A stretch of DNA of 64,000 bases from Glebionis coronaria (taxonomy: Eukaryota; Streptophyta; Magnoliopsida; Asterales; Asteraceae): NCBI GenBank assembly GCA_025667525.1, contig CM046878.1, positions 98,967,237-99,031,236 on the forward strand, written 5' to 3'. Of the stretch, positions 10,684 to 21,426 are shown in pieces. How positions within the stretch are numbered: the first letter of the stretch is position 1; the number at the start of each line of letters is the position of its first letter. The notes beneath the pieces are model-generated. The model was not told where the DNA came from. It was given only the letters and a program-made list of their open reading frames with translations, and did no database searches. The position numbers were made by a program, and so were the translations under genes.

Positions 10684-12179
10684 CTTCATCCCACATCGGA
10701 AAAAGAAGGAAATATACATCAATATATAAACTACATGAGTTTAATTGTTATTTAAGTAGTAACACATTAACTATCATATAAATATGTATATGATGTTATA
10801 TTGTTGCTACTTTTTAAGTAAATATTTTGCTTTGTTTTCAATGAATTTTTCTATAATGCATTCCTATAGATCGATTCATTATGTTGTGAGATACATACTC
10901 GGATACTGATTTTTAACAGTTTTGTGTTGATTTATTCAATAAATCATGTCGTCAAAAAGATCAAAACGTAATACTAAATTTCCAGTGAGATATATGCGTC
11001 AAAGTTATAAGTAAACGAAAAATTCAAAGGGGAAGTCAATCCCTCACGCGTTGTATAATTACATACTTCGCACAGTAAAGTTTTTTGGTTTTTCAGCTGC
11101 TGATATGCATGCTTCTGTGAGGATAATAAAACAACTAGAATGCTTGGTTTTGCTACTTTAATACGCGCACTCTTTGAATCGACCTGAATATCATTTCCTT
11201 AGTCTACTACAGCCGGCCAGATTCACTTGTACTTGGGATCCATTTTCTGTGGCATGTGTTGGAGAAGGTTTTTATGAAGCAGCTACGTTTGTAACAAACT
11301 CGTGTTTTGATACGCAGAAAAAACGTGTCAGGACTAGCACACTGTTGGTCATCTCAAGTGGTAAAGTCAACATCTATCTTGGACATCCATTTAGGCCGTA
11401 ACAACTACCTTAGTACATTTGAAATGTCATGGAACAAAGATTCCGTGCAGCAGGATTATACTTATGCAGATTAATAGAAGATATGGATAATCAATATGCT
11501 GTAGAACAAGTAAAACCATTACAGACATCATTTTAGGTTCATGCCTAAAGTTGAATACCTCAAATCAAGATACAATTAAATGTTTAAAACCAATCCATTA
11601 GAATAAATTGAGAAGACGGATTTCTGAATATGACCCGAATCTGTATTTTTCATATTTACAAGCTGAACAAATTTGCCATGTTCTAAATCACTTAGTATAA
11701 CAATTTTTTCTATTCTTGTATCTGTGATGTATGATAACATTATCCGAATCCAATCTTATGTTCCAACTTTATAATTCAAACTAATATAGAAAACCTGACA
11801 ACGAATTTGTAACTGAGCTTCCGTCCACGCCCACGATGGACTCTGTCTCAGAATGGATATTCCCAAAGAGTGGCGAAATATTCATCAAACGAGTCGGAGC
11901 GGAGGGATGTCATTTGTTTGAATCGTAATTTTTTTTTGTGCCTTTCGAAACAAAATAACCGTCACTCTCGTAATCACCATCTATGTTACGAAAAGAACTG
12001 TCACTCTCGTAATCACCATCTATGTACTTAACAATCTGTCAAAACAAACATTTTTGCAGCAATCAACTTTATCAAAAATGATTATAACCATTGGAAAAAT
12101 GGTTAAGAACCATGAGAGTGAAGTTACCTGTTGTGTGTATATTGGATTGATTTTGTGATCTTTGCATTGCAGCCTAGAA
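10684..12179. other. Unassigned region, possible gene fragment near 11174-11401
   Basis: AT-rich. 10687-10735 has a CCCACATCGGAAAAA motif like those near the start of some plant LTRs, but no partner copy is seen. A 75-codon plus-strand frame at 11174-11401 has fairly ordinary amino-acid composition but no motif I recognise. 11940-12045 holds two near-identical copies of TCACTCTCGTAATCACCAT. Confidence 0.3.
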
Positions 12180-14830
12180 GAAGTTCCGTTCGCGATGTCA
12201 CTAAACCAGAAAAATGTTTTGCAGTGCTTGCAAAATCCCCTAGAAGACCTAAGAAGTTTCTTCGATGAGATTTCTGTAATTAAAAGAAATCAACAATGAA
12301 GATGTAAATACATGGTCAAATGTCATGATCAATATACTGCTTAATTGATCTCTCAAAGAAGTAAGATATAAGAATGTTAATACGAGTTATAAGTTCTTAA
12401 AATTTGATGTGTAGAGTTTGACTGCATACCTAAATATGCTTTCTTAAAGGTAGTTCTCCAATCAAGGCTGTTATTGCATACAATATTCCCTTAGGATAAC
12501 TTTGACTTCGCCTCCTCGGTCAATTCACCATCAAGCTTATAAGTCTTACCGGAATTATTAGAAGTGTCGTAAAACACGGAATACATTATCTGCCACAGAT
12601 AGTTATCCCTTGAAGCAGCATTCCAAGAACTACAATGAAACATTTACCAGTATTTAACAGCATCCATGTACTCAAAGCGGAAATAAGCTGGTTTATGTTT
12701 TGTTTCTACACTACACTGTTTAATAGTTTTATGGTTCAATTTAGACTTAATTTATATTTCTATTAATTTCGTGACAAATAACAATTGGCACACTATCCAA
12801 TGGGAAATCACTATTTTTGAAACGGCTGTGTGTGAAGAAACCATTGTAATAATAGGAACATCATATAGAAAGCAAAAAGTTGATAAACAATGGTAAAAAA
12901 ATACCGGCAAACTTGCAGAGCAGAAAATAAAGAGCGTAAATCCAAGAAGCTAATGATGTACCCAAGTTGCACACTTCGGGTACCAATATATTTGGCAAAC
13001 CTACTTAAGTCATTGACACAAGTACTTGCATACCAAAACCCCAATATATATACTTTCAGAGACACCTGTCCAGGGGTATCTTCATATCCAGGCTCCAATC
13101 GCTTCTTAGCATGCACTCAAAGGTATCATACTACCCTGGGTAAAAGCCTAACGAACTTTAAGAGACCAACAGAAAGATAATTGGGCATCCCCACTCCAAC
13201 TATTTTTTGAGTCATATAGCTAGGTGGCACAATGTGATACGCGAACGAATCATGTATTTTTGAACATGGAAAGCAATCTATAGACGTGTGTCATCTTCAT
13301 CACAGATGTATGCAAAAAACCATGATCTGACACATAGCAATAACAGCAACACCAATGCCCAATCCCGCCGAAGCGGGATCCGATCTATATACACAGTAAA
13401 CCTTTCTTGCTTTCTTGGCTGAATTTAACATCTGAGCATCATACTTACATCACAGGCAGACATGATGCGGTGATAACTTAGTGATTATTATTGAATACAG
13501 CATTTGATCCCACTAACAATTTTTCTTTCTTGTTTATTGCAAAAGCGGGATTATAAGAAGAACTGGATCTTCATTATTTGATACTCGACGAAATGGCGTC
13601 AAACAGTTGTTTTATTAGGTATGAAATGTTGGATAGAAGAATAAAGGGGCGAAGGATGCATCTCAGCCGATAGAAATCTTCCGTATATCACGTTTTTCCC
13701 TAAGAAAAAGAATCTATTAAAGAATTATGCGTACTTTGGTGTTGAATATGGCACTACTTTATATGGTTTTTTCTATGTTTTAGAAGACAACGATGTGTTG
13801 GCTAATAAGGGGTGAACATACTTTGTTGTAAGACTCGCACCTAATGAGAATGTGGCACATAGCCATGGCTGACAAACTGTACCAGGTATGGACTGCCACT
13901 TATTATTCCTTGTTTCGCAGCTTGCTAAACTGCTGCAACAGTGTACTATAATATCTTTTGGTGCACCTTGCAAGCTAAGATGTGATCGAAACCTGGACAT
14001 GAAATACTACGAGTGACATCAACGTCCCTTAATTTCAAATGTCTCCAGGTGAAAATCGTTACATAGTTTAATACAACTTCCTACACCCAACGTAGTATGA
14101 TATATGATACCTTTGGGTGCAGAATAAAAAGTGACTGAAACTAGGACATGAGATCCCAAGGGTGACGCTGACAGGGTATATCTAAGGGGTTTTTGATGGT
14201 GTGTGCATGCTTGAGTTATGTGCTCAGACTAAGTACGTGTGGATCCAAAGTCTCGGATACATCCTAGTTTTGTTTGTCTTTAGTAGTTGACATTTGGAAA
14301 TCAATGACAGTAGTGATTCAAACAGATCTACAGAACTGTCCTGCTTCATACAGTTTTAAATTTCGAAACGAAGTCCTGACCACGCTCACTATTTGCGACA
14401 AATACACAAGACTCTTAAAGTACTTAGTGCCTATGTAGTGTCATTTAGGTAAACGATGCCAGGGACTTCCCTACCCTTCCCTACCTGTTTATGTTTCACG
14501 GGCATTTTGCTTTTCTAATATCATAATCTTAGATCCATTTTGTCCTTGTCACAGCTTGGGATCTTTCGCTATTATGAATTAATTCAACTAAGGTCCATAC
14601 AATCATACATTACTTGTGTAGAACATAAAAGCTGTTAAACTACGCACCCATACAAAACAAAAACGAACCTTGTTCATTTTGCCAGGCTTTAGAACCCCTC
14701 TTATGAGCAACCATCGCTTGCTTAAACTCGCTTACTGCTTGGGTCTTCTTTTGCTTAGACAATTCTGACTCCACACTCTGAATAAGAGCATTGGCGCCAA
14801 GACCACCGTTTGTGTCGTATCCTGAATTTT
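12180..14830 (-). pseudogene. F-box gene, decayed copy 2
   Basis: Three exon remnants of one gene can be read on the minus strand. (1) 14667-14824: GLGANALIQSVESELSKQ then KTQAVSEFKQAMVAHKRG, between an AG acceptor and a GT donor. (2) About 12890-12985: the F-box half FLDLRSLFSALQVC, with the start of the F-box (the LPQDVMVHI part of copy 1) destroyed. (3) 12495-12629: WNAASRDNYLWQIMYSVF then YDTSNNSGKTYKLDGEL, starting right after a TTGTAG acceptor. The order matches an F-box protein with an N-terminal basic region, like Arabidopsis At5g52880 as I recall it. Parts lost here are kept in copy 1 and the reverse. No continuous product is possible. Confidence 0.6.
13117..14639. other. Intron or intergenic sequence of F-box copy 2
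   Basis: Lies between the upstream exon and the F-box remnant of copy 2. The minus-strand frame at 13773-14000 shows no recognisable domain. No repeats with clear ends were seen. Confidence 0.3.
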
Positions 14831-14882
14831 GAATTAAACAACCATTACATATAACGAAAACTCGTACAAAAAACTCAATCAT

Positions 14883-15278
14883 ATAAAGCTAAACTAACAA
14901 CCCCAAGACATGATTTCCCCTTTCTTATTATCAGTAAGTTAAAATTGAAACACTATACAAGATATCATGTACCCACACTAAATAAATAGCCGTTGCTCGT
15001 TAAGAAACGGCACTTTACTCATTGCAGGTTACCAACGGTCTAAACTTTTCTCCATGCGAAACAACTATCCATTATTAGTGGGCACAACTTAATTTATGGT
15101 CTTATCAACGTTTTCACTTGCACCAATCTGGATTTTAAAAAACGTGAGGCGCTGCGTTGCGCTAAGGGTCAAAAAGCCCAAGTGCAAACCGACAGGGTGA
15201 AACCGCATGCCTCACGTACGCGATGTGCATACCTTTGACGTATACATTTTCAATATTTTTACTACAACTTAATACACA
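14883..15278. other. Non-coding stretch left of the Mutator-like element
   Basis: No gene or repeat recognised. It ends at the TSD TATACGGCAT (15279-15288). Confidence 0.35.
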
Positions 15279-15288
15279 TATACGGCAT

Positions 15289-15520
15289 GCCAAAAGTTCA
15301 ACATAGTCCCATTTTTTAGCAAAGTCTCAATAGACTCATCTCAGCCATCCATTTTACTTCATCTCAGCCATTCATTTTAATTAAAAAAAAAGTCGGGCAT
15401 CCCAAACAATTCATTCAACACACAAACACACACCTACCTCACATAACTTCTCTCTCTAAACCCACCCACCACCTCCACCGCCACCATCAGTCGATTCCGT
15501 CTCCTCCGCTGCTAATCAAC
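15289..15520. repeat. Left terminal inverted repeat of Mutator-like element
   Basis: Pairs with about 18610-18834. The best-kept pairs are AAAGTCTCAAT (15325 region) with the tip-proximal match at 18800-18813, and the CCCACCCACC block near 15465. It also carries the upstream region of the plus-strand gene. Confidence 0.65.
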
Positions 15521-15659
15521 GCCCCCGCCACCAATCATCTCCGATCACCCCCAATCATCTTTGATCAACCGAATCATCTCTATTTTCGATTAAAACCCCG
15601 TTTTAATGTTGAAACCCTAATAATTGATCTCTGGCCTATCTTTTTTTTCCGATTGAGTA

Positions 15660-16815
15660 ATGGAAAAAGTAGCAGATTCTAATCCTAAAGAAGGTTTGGC
15701 TCGAGGTAAGCTTTTTTATTCTTCTTTTTTTTATATAATGCTTATTTTAGATGAGGTATTTTTTTATAATGTTTATTTTATATGAGGTATTTTTTTTAAA
15801 GATTTTTGGCTTATTTTTTAGATTATTAGCTTATTTTTTGTTAGATTTTAGGCTTATTTTAAGATTAAGCTTTTAGGCTTATTTTTATAATTATTATTAG
15901 GTTATTTTAGTCATATTTTTAGGATACCATACTGGTTGTTTATTAAAGAATCAGCGTTAGGTAGGCGTGATTTAAGTTGATAAAAAATGCTCGTCATCTA
16001 CAAGGACTAATAAGAACTGTAAGAGCGTTTTGGGACCTTTTGTTTAGTTGAAGGTCAAGGCATTTCGATTAAACTTTAGTTAAAGGTTAAAGGCATTTCG
16101 ATTAAAAAGGGACCAATTAGCTTTAATTTACCTTCTGTTTTAGTTTAAGCGGTTGTTTTTGTGCGTTGATTTGTTGAGTCATGCATGACTTAACATAAAT
16201 CATGCATGACTTAACATAAATCATGCATGATTCAATATGAATCATGCATGATTCAACATATATTTTAAGAGTAGCAATATTGAGTCACGCATGATTTATG
16301 TTGAATCATGCATGATTCTAGTTGAATCATCCATGAGTTGACATAAATCATGCATGATTCAACATGTATTTCAGAGTAGCAACATTGAATCATGCATGAT
16401 TTATGTTGAATCATGCATGATTCAACTAGAATCATGCATGATTATGATTCAACTAGAATCATGCATGATTCAACATAAATCATGCATGACTCAACATATA
16501 TTTTTGAAATCATATATGTTTTTTGTATTTGTAATTCTTAGTAGTTAACTGATTGTTTTCTTATTTTGTGCAGTTCAACGTAATCTAGATGTACGCCAGA
16601 ATGACGAACAGAGAAAGGTTGCAATCATTCTTGATGCAATCAAAAACAGGAATGAGCGTGATCCACCAAAGACTATGGTTGACAAAGAAGAATCTTACGA
16701 AGAAACGCAGGTTGGTACGGACGTTGCAGCTGTGAAGCAAGAGGCTGTTAAACAAGCTCAGAAAGGAAAAGATTATCGTAAGACATATGTTGATGGTAAA
16801 TCGAAGAAAGGATGA
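15660..16815 (+). CDS. Two-exon 95-residue protein of the Mutator-like element
   Basis: Exon 1 is 15660-15705 (ATG, MEKVADSNPKEGLAR) with donor GAG|GTAAGC; exon 2 is 16574-16815 after acceptor TTTTGTGCAG. Splicing keeps the frame exactly and gives 95 residues ending KGKDYRKTYVDGKSKKG. The protein is hydrophilic, rich in Lys, Glu, Gln and Asp, probably helical in the middle (RQNDEQRKVAIILDAIKNRN), with a basic C-terminus and no membrane or signal segment. I do not recognise the family. The intron holds the first CATGCATG palindrome array (16175-16500). By position it corresponds to the second gene of two-gene Mutator elements, or to the end of a transposase on this strand; function is unknown. 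Confidence 0.5.
16175..16500. repeat. Palindrome array 1 (AATCATGCATGATT)
   Basis: About 11 exact CATGCATG cores, mostly inside the perfect 14-bp palindrome AATCATGCATGATT, spaced about 18-35 bp by short AACATAAA- and CAACTAG-like spacers. It lies in the intron of the plus-strand gene. Confidence 0.95.
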
Positions 16816-17069
16816 TGTTTGATAGAACTGATGTAGTAGGTTGGTTAAACTAATGTAGTTGCTTGGTTTAACTGTTTAATTTTCTGAATATTTTGATGTA
16901 GTTGGTTTAACTGATGTAATTGGTAAACAACTTAAATTTTATGGTTTGAAAATGTTGTTTTATATGTTTATGTTGATTTGAGTTTTAAAAGTTATTTTTA
17001 TGTATTCTTTATACACTTAGTTAATTGTTTTACTTATGCAATCAGATGTATGTTTCATGACATGTGGCA

Positions 17070-17515
17070 TGCATGCATGATTCATGAAGAATCATGCATG
17101 ATTCATAAACAATCATGCATGTGCATGATTCTTCATGAATCATCATGAATCATGCATGATTCATGAAGAATCATGCATGTTTCATGAAGAATCATGATTC
17201 ATGGTTCTAAAGACATGACATGTATTCTTTTTACTAATTGTTTTACTTAGAACTTTACATTGTTTTGATGAACCATACAGTTTTCCAACAGTTCAACAGC
17301 ATGAACCATATAAGGCCATTGTTTTGATGTATCAAAAATGAATCATGCATGATTATTCATGAAACATGCATGATTCACCTATAAATCATGCATGATTCCT
17401 TAGTGAATCATGCATGATTCTTCATGAATCATTCATGATTCCTAAGTGAATCATGCATGATTTCTAAGTTAATCATGCATGATTCCTAACTGAATCATGC
17501 ATGATTCATGTATGA
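17070..17515. repeat. Palindrome arrays 2 and 3
   Basis: Two sub-arrays (about 17070-17200 and 17338-17515) with roughly 12 CATGCATG cores. Spacers here are TTCATGAAG- and CCTAAGTG-like, unlike those of array 1, so the palindrome is kept while the spacers change. They lie between the two convergent genes. Confidence 0.95.
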
Positions 17516-17673
17516 TTTTCCAGAAGTTTTCGAACAGTTCAACAACATTCAAAAGAACAATATAAAGAACATTAAACAAAGCATTTCAATCTCAAAGTTT
17601 TAAGACAGTTACACCAATTCAAGAACATTAAAGAAAAAATCTAAAAAATCTTTTAAATGAACTAGAAAACAAT

Positions 17674-17900
17674 TCAAGGAGCGGTAGTTCTTTGTCTTGT
17701 GGCATTAGTGGTTCCTGTTTGTAGTGCATCAGCAGTAGTAGTATTCCTGGCTTCCTTTTCAGCAGCAGCTGCAATCTTTGCAAGTTTAGCAATGTTCTTC
17801 AAAACACAAAATATGTGTCTACATAAAAGTCTGTAACGCATGAAATGTCTACCGGTACACTCAACTGGGCCGTCTTCTAGAGAACGCAAAACCTTGTTTT
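17674..17900 (-). pseudogene. FAR1-type transposase remnant, SWIM zinc finger
   Basis: On the minus strand the frame reads PVECTGRHFMRYRLLCRH then IFCVLKN, the SWIM zinc-finger end of FAR1/FHY3-related and related Mutator transposases (normally CxCx(n)CxH). Here the second Cys of the CxC pair is missing (CTGR), while the CRH part is kept. The tail, rich in Ala, Thr and Lys (AKIAAAAEKEARNTTTADAL), ends at 17674. The DDE catalytic core and the N-terminal FAR1 DNA-binding domain are absent, so this is a remnant. It is likely one gene with the exon at 18296-18449, which supports a deletion of the middle. Confidence 0.6.
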
Positions 17901-17934
17901 GAAGCATAATAATGAAACGTATTAATAATGAAAC

Positions 17935-18200
17935 TGTATGAATCATGCATGATTCCGTATGAATCATGCATGATTCTGTACAAATCATGCATGATTCATA
18001 CAGAATCATGCATGATTCTGTACAAAATCATGCATGATTCATATAGAATCATGCATGATTCATACAGAATCATGCATGATTCAACGTTGAATCATGCATG
18101 ATTCAACGTTAAGTCATGCATGATTCAACATGATCCATGTCTCACGTTGAATCATGCATGATTCACGTTGAATCATGCATGACTCAACGTTAAATCATCC
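17935..18200. repeat. Palindrome array 4
   Basis: About 11 CATGCATG cores with CATACAG-, TCTGTAC- and CAACGTT-type spacers. It sits in the presumed intron of the minus-strand gene, mirroring array 1 in the plus-strand gene. Confidence 0.95.
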
Positions 18201-18295
18201 ATGAGACACAATAATAATTTATTACTGCTTTTTTATACGAATCATGTATGATTCTATATCAAAACTTAGAGCAGTCAAACTAATCAAATGCAAAC

Positions 18296-18449
18296 CTGGA
18301 TTTTCGACGAGATTAGCTCTTGGATCTGCGTCTTCATTAATGGCGTGAGCTTCTGGATCTGGATCTGCATTTTCAGCTTCCGTAACTCGAATCATATCAA
18401 CATCTTCTTCGATTAGAGCTTCCATTCGTGTTTTTATTTGAGTTTCCAT
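18296..18449 (-). pseudogene. First exon of the minus-strand gene
   Basis: ATG at 18449 on the minus strand starts a 51-codon acidic exon (METQIKTRMEALIEEDVDM, then many Asp, Glu, Ala and Pro) ending at donor CAG|GTTTGC. It lies about 385 bp inside the right tip, matching the distance of the plus-strand ATG from the left tip. It is probably the N-terminus of the transposase whose SWIM end is at 17674-17900; the link is inferred. Confidence 0.45.
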
Positions 18450-18609
18450 CTTTTTTGGGCGCCGGAAAAAGGTAGGTTGTTGCGGTTGTTGGTGATGTCG
18501 CCGGAAAAAGGTAGGTGGTCGAGGTGGTTGGTGGTGGAAGGCACGTGGTTGGGGTGATGTCGCCGGAAAAAGGTAGGTGGTCGGGGTGGTTGGCGGTGGA
18601 AGGCAGGTA

Positions 18610-18834
18610 GTTGGGGTGGTGGCCGGAAAAAGGTAAGTTGTTGGGGTGGTTGGCGGTGGAAGGTGGGTGGGTGAGAGACCCGATCTATTTTTTGTAATGG
18701 TGTGTATGTAAAATAATTGTATTTATGTGTGGAAAGGAGGGTTTAATCTTAACCCTTGGATGAGAAAAAAATAGATGGCTGAGATTGAGCCATTGAGACT
18801 TTGATAATTAAAGGGATGTTATAGATCTCAACTC
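18610..18834. repeat. Right terminal inverted repeat of Mutator-like element
   Basis: Inverted relative to 15289-15520. Next to it, 18460-18660 has a degenerate tandem repeat of GGTGGTTGGCGGTGGAAGG and CGCCGGAAAAAGGTAGG units in the 5' region of the minus-strand gene. Confidence 0.6.
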
Positions 18835-18844
18835 TATACGGCAT

Positions 18845-19139
18845 TAACAACAGAAAGAACTAAACTTGTTAGCAAAATTTAAAAGTAACCAATTTATATC
18901 TAGGTTTAAAGTCATTTTTTTAGCTAATTAGTCTAAAATGGCTCTCAATTTAACTTACTTATAACAGTAATAAGCCCATTTAAAGAGGCACAAATAAGTT
19001 AGAATTTATGTTTCAAGGCCCAATATATATAGAGGCATCAAAAAGCGTTCGAGACATGTCTCGGCTGAGGCGGCCTTGAAGCATGTGCCTCCCTGCCTTT
19101 CCTTCTAATCAAGAAACTTTTTTAAATTTTAATTTTTTT
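18845..19139. other. Non-coding stretch
   Basis: No gene, terminal repeat or RNA gene recognised. Confidence 0.35.
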
Positions 19140-19185
19140 GGTAACCATGGTTTCCGACCTTATGCGATGAGACTAATTCAATTGA

Positions 19186-19360
19186 CACAGATTCAAACCA
19201 GATAAATACCTTAACGTGGCCACTACAGAGTTGTTTGCAACTCCTTTTGCCGCTAGGCCACACGTGATTGGTTTACAATTCTAGAAGTTGCATGAATCGA
19301 ACTTAAGACCTCACGCCTTTTAATGTGATAGTAGCAACTCCTTTTGCCACTAGGCCACAA
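19186..19360 (-). repeat. tRNA-derived SINE-like repeat, two heads
   Basis: On the minus strand there are two tRNA-like heads in tandem. Head 1 has an A-box TGGCCTAGTGGC (19346-19357) and B-box GTTCGATTC (19294-19302). Head 2 has TGGCCTAGCGGC (19249-19260) and TTTGAATC in 19190-19201. Both share the string AAAAGGAGTTGC after the A-box. A/B spacing of about 45 bp fits an RNA polymerase III promoter. I see no clear tail or TSD. Confidence 0.5.
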
Positions 19361-19428
19361 GTGAGTGGTAAGTTCTAATAAACAATTAGTCACTATAAAA
19401 CCAAAAAAAAAACTACTAAAAAACTAAA

Positions 19429-19679
19429 GAGTAGATTGCACCATCCCGTGGTTTAGGCAAAATCACTAGTCTCGTTCTTTACAATTTTTTTAGATGAATC
19501 GTCTCTATCTTGAAACTATGTAACACCGTTTGTAAAGATAAGGACGAACGGTGTTACATAGTTTCGGGTCAAATTCTTGAAATATTACATAGTTTCAAGA
19601 TAAGGACTATTCATGTAAAAAAATCGTGAGCGACGAAACTAGGGATTTAACCTAAACCACATGAACGTGCAATTTACTC
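19429..19679. mobile_element. Foldback MITE-like repeat
   Basis: About 60-bp arms: GAGTAGATTGCAC...GTGGTTTAGG on the left and the inverted GAGTAAATTGCAC...GTGGTTTAGG on the right, plus inner inverted repeats around GAAACTATGTAACACCGTT. It has no coding capacity and unclear TSD. Confidence 0.6.
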
Positions 19680-20047
19680 AAAATTGAAAAACTAAAAAAA
19701 CATAGTAGAATTAAAAATAAAAAAAACAAGGGATAATTATTGCACGACTCAACCCACTAACATTTACCGTTCTAAAAAAAAGTACGTAGGAAGAAGGCAA
19801 ATGGCGAGAAGGCATGTTGTAAAACAAGAGATTGCAACTAGTAACAAAGGATTATAAAAAGCGGCTAGTTATTATGATTCGATGGGTTTTTATGAGTTTA
19901 GGATGGGTCGGTTTTAAATATCAGAATTCAAACTATCCTAAAAACTTATACGTTACATGGGCAAAAACCGGCCGGCTTCTTTCCTAAAATTAATAATTTA
20001 TTTTTTTATTTTATTTCTAATTAAATCTACTTATATTTTAATTACTA

Positions 20048-20302
20048 CTCCCTCCGTCCCTAAATAAATGTCCACTTTAACTTTTTTCGGTCTTTCTTGT
20101 TCAACTTTGACCTTAAATATTTACGTTTGTGTTATATAATACTTGATGCAAAATATATGGATGGATTGCGTTTTAAATGAATTTTTCATTGATATAATTT
20201 TCATCAATTATTATATAACATAAAAAATAATATTTAAAGTCAAAGTTGCACAATAAAGACCATAAAAAGTCAAATTGGACATTTATTTAGGGACGGAGGG
20301 AG
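20048..20302. mobile_element. Stowaway MITE
   Basis: 255 bp with terminal inverted repeat CTCCCTCCGTCCC, a TA duplication at 20046-20047 and 20303-20304, and longer inverted arms (TAAATAAATGTCC). These are diagnostic of Tc1/mariner-related Stowaway elements. The right TA overlaps the TSD of element G. Confidence 0.9.
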
Positions 20303-20414
20303 TATTATATAGGACAAATGACACAAAAAGATACTCAACTTAGGGGTTACTTTCAATTACATGTGGCAAAATGGGCGGGCGGACGGGCATGGGCGGTGGG
20401 CTAAACGGGCAAGG

Positions 20415-20626
20415 TGTCACGTCCCGCCTAGTTTCACAAGGTTAACGGGGATCCGGAGTGTTCTACACAAGACTAGAAGACTTGGTGGAATATTATGGAA
20501 GCCTTTAGAAGACTTGGTGGAACATTATGGAAGACTTTGGAAGACTAATAGAAGCTCATGGAAACCCTAATGGAAGCTTGTAGAATATGGGCTTGCCTTG
20601 GAGTTGTAAATAGAAGCCCTAATGTA
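20415..20626 (+). repeat. Element C 5' LTR, first part
   Basis: Starts TGTCACGTCCCGCC. It is cut by copia D after ATGTA (20622-20626), which is duplicated at 28462-28466. Confidence 0.9.
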
Positions 20627-21426
20627 TGTTGGTTTATGATTATCATAACAATTATAAAAACCCTAAAATGGATCAAAGAACACACAGCGGAAGTAAATTA
20701 ACAAGATCTTTAATTAACACGATTATAATTAATCAAGGCTAGGGTTACATACCTTTATCCTAGCAAGATCTACAAGTTGACAGAATGGTCACCGGCAGAG
20801 ATAGATCACGAACACCACCAGGATGTAATCTAAAATAAGATTACACCACGATCTTGTACACACGTGATACGGTGAGTTAACCGTGAGTCTAGCACGAACA
20901 AAACCGAGCTTCCAAGTCTATGGAAGATCTACCCAACAACCCTAGAGAGGGGCTAGGACTAGATCTAGAATAGCTTATTGAAAATCAAAGAAGAACCCTA
21001 ATGGGTGTTTGTTTTGGTCGGCGGTTAGGAGCAAAGAAAGATAGATATGGAGTGAAAAATAATGAGACATTAGGTTTGTTTATATACACCTTGGAAAACT
21101 TCTCTTCCAAGGTTAAACAAGATAAAGCCAAAAAATCTTTTCCTCCTTATCTTGTCTCCCTATTTAGGCCGGATATTCACAAGCTCCAAAAGAGGTTTCC
21201 AGAACTTTTCCGACTCCTTCTTTTAGCTTCTTTAACCTTCTATAACGGTCGTTTAATACTTAACTTTTAGTTACTTAACGATCGTTAGCTACGGTTTGAT
21301 TTAATAAATATAATAAATATATTTAATAAATAAATAAATTAACTCTTCACGCAATGTGTGCAATCCCGTGGATCTCGAGTTCGATCCTATCACACGACTA
21401 TCGATTTTTAAGTCCATAAAATTTCA
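20627..21426 (-). repeat. Element D 3' LTR
   Basis: 800 bp; on the plus strand it starts TGTTGGTTTATG and ends AATTTCA. Matches 27667-28461. Confidence 0.95.

Larger units (their letters stand above)
15289..18834. mobile_element. Mutator-like element with two convergent genes
   Basis: A 3.5-kb element flanked by a perfect 10-bp direct repeat TATACGGCAT (15279-15288, 18835-18844), within the Mutator TSD range. The ends are long imperfect inverted repeats of about 200 bp: AAAGTCTCAAT and CTCAGCCATC near each tip, and ACCCACCCACC...CCACCGCCA further in. A plus-strand gene starts about 370 bp from the left tip and a minus-strand gene about 385 bp from the right tip, so they converge, the plan known from maize MuDR. 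The minus gene keeps a SWIM-type zinc-finger remnant of FAR1-type transposases. Most of a transposase is missing and the middle is filled with CATGCATG palindrome arrays, so this is an internally deleted, non-autonomous copy. Confidence 0.75.

Noticed and set aside
13773..14000. Minus-strand 75-codon frame within F-box copy 2
   Set aside because: No similarity to the F-box protein parts and no splice signals in register.
16354..16548. 64-codon frame with repeated ESCMI strings
   Set aside because: Pure translation of the AATCATGCATGATT array.
16175..18200. CRISPR-like array
   Set aside because: Regular palindromic repeats with spacers look superficially similar, but spacers are short and themselves repeated, repeats are 14 bp, and the window is eukaryotic.
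21001..21270. 89-codon plus-strand frame, repeated at 28037-28306
   Set aside because: It is the antisense of the element D LTR; the recurrence reflects the two LTR copies, not a gene pair.
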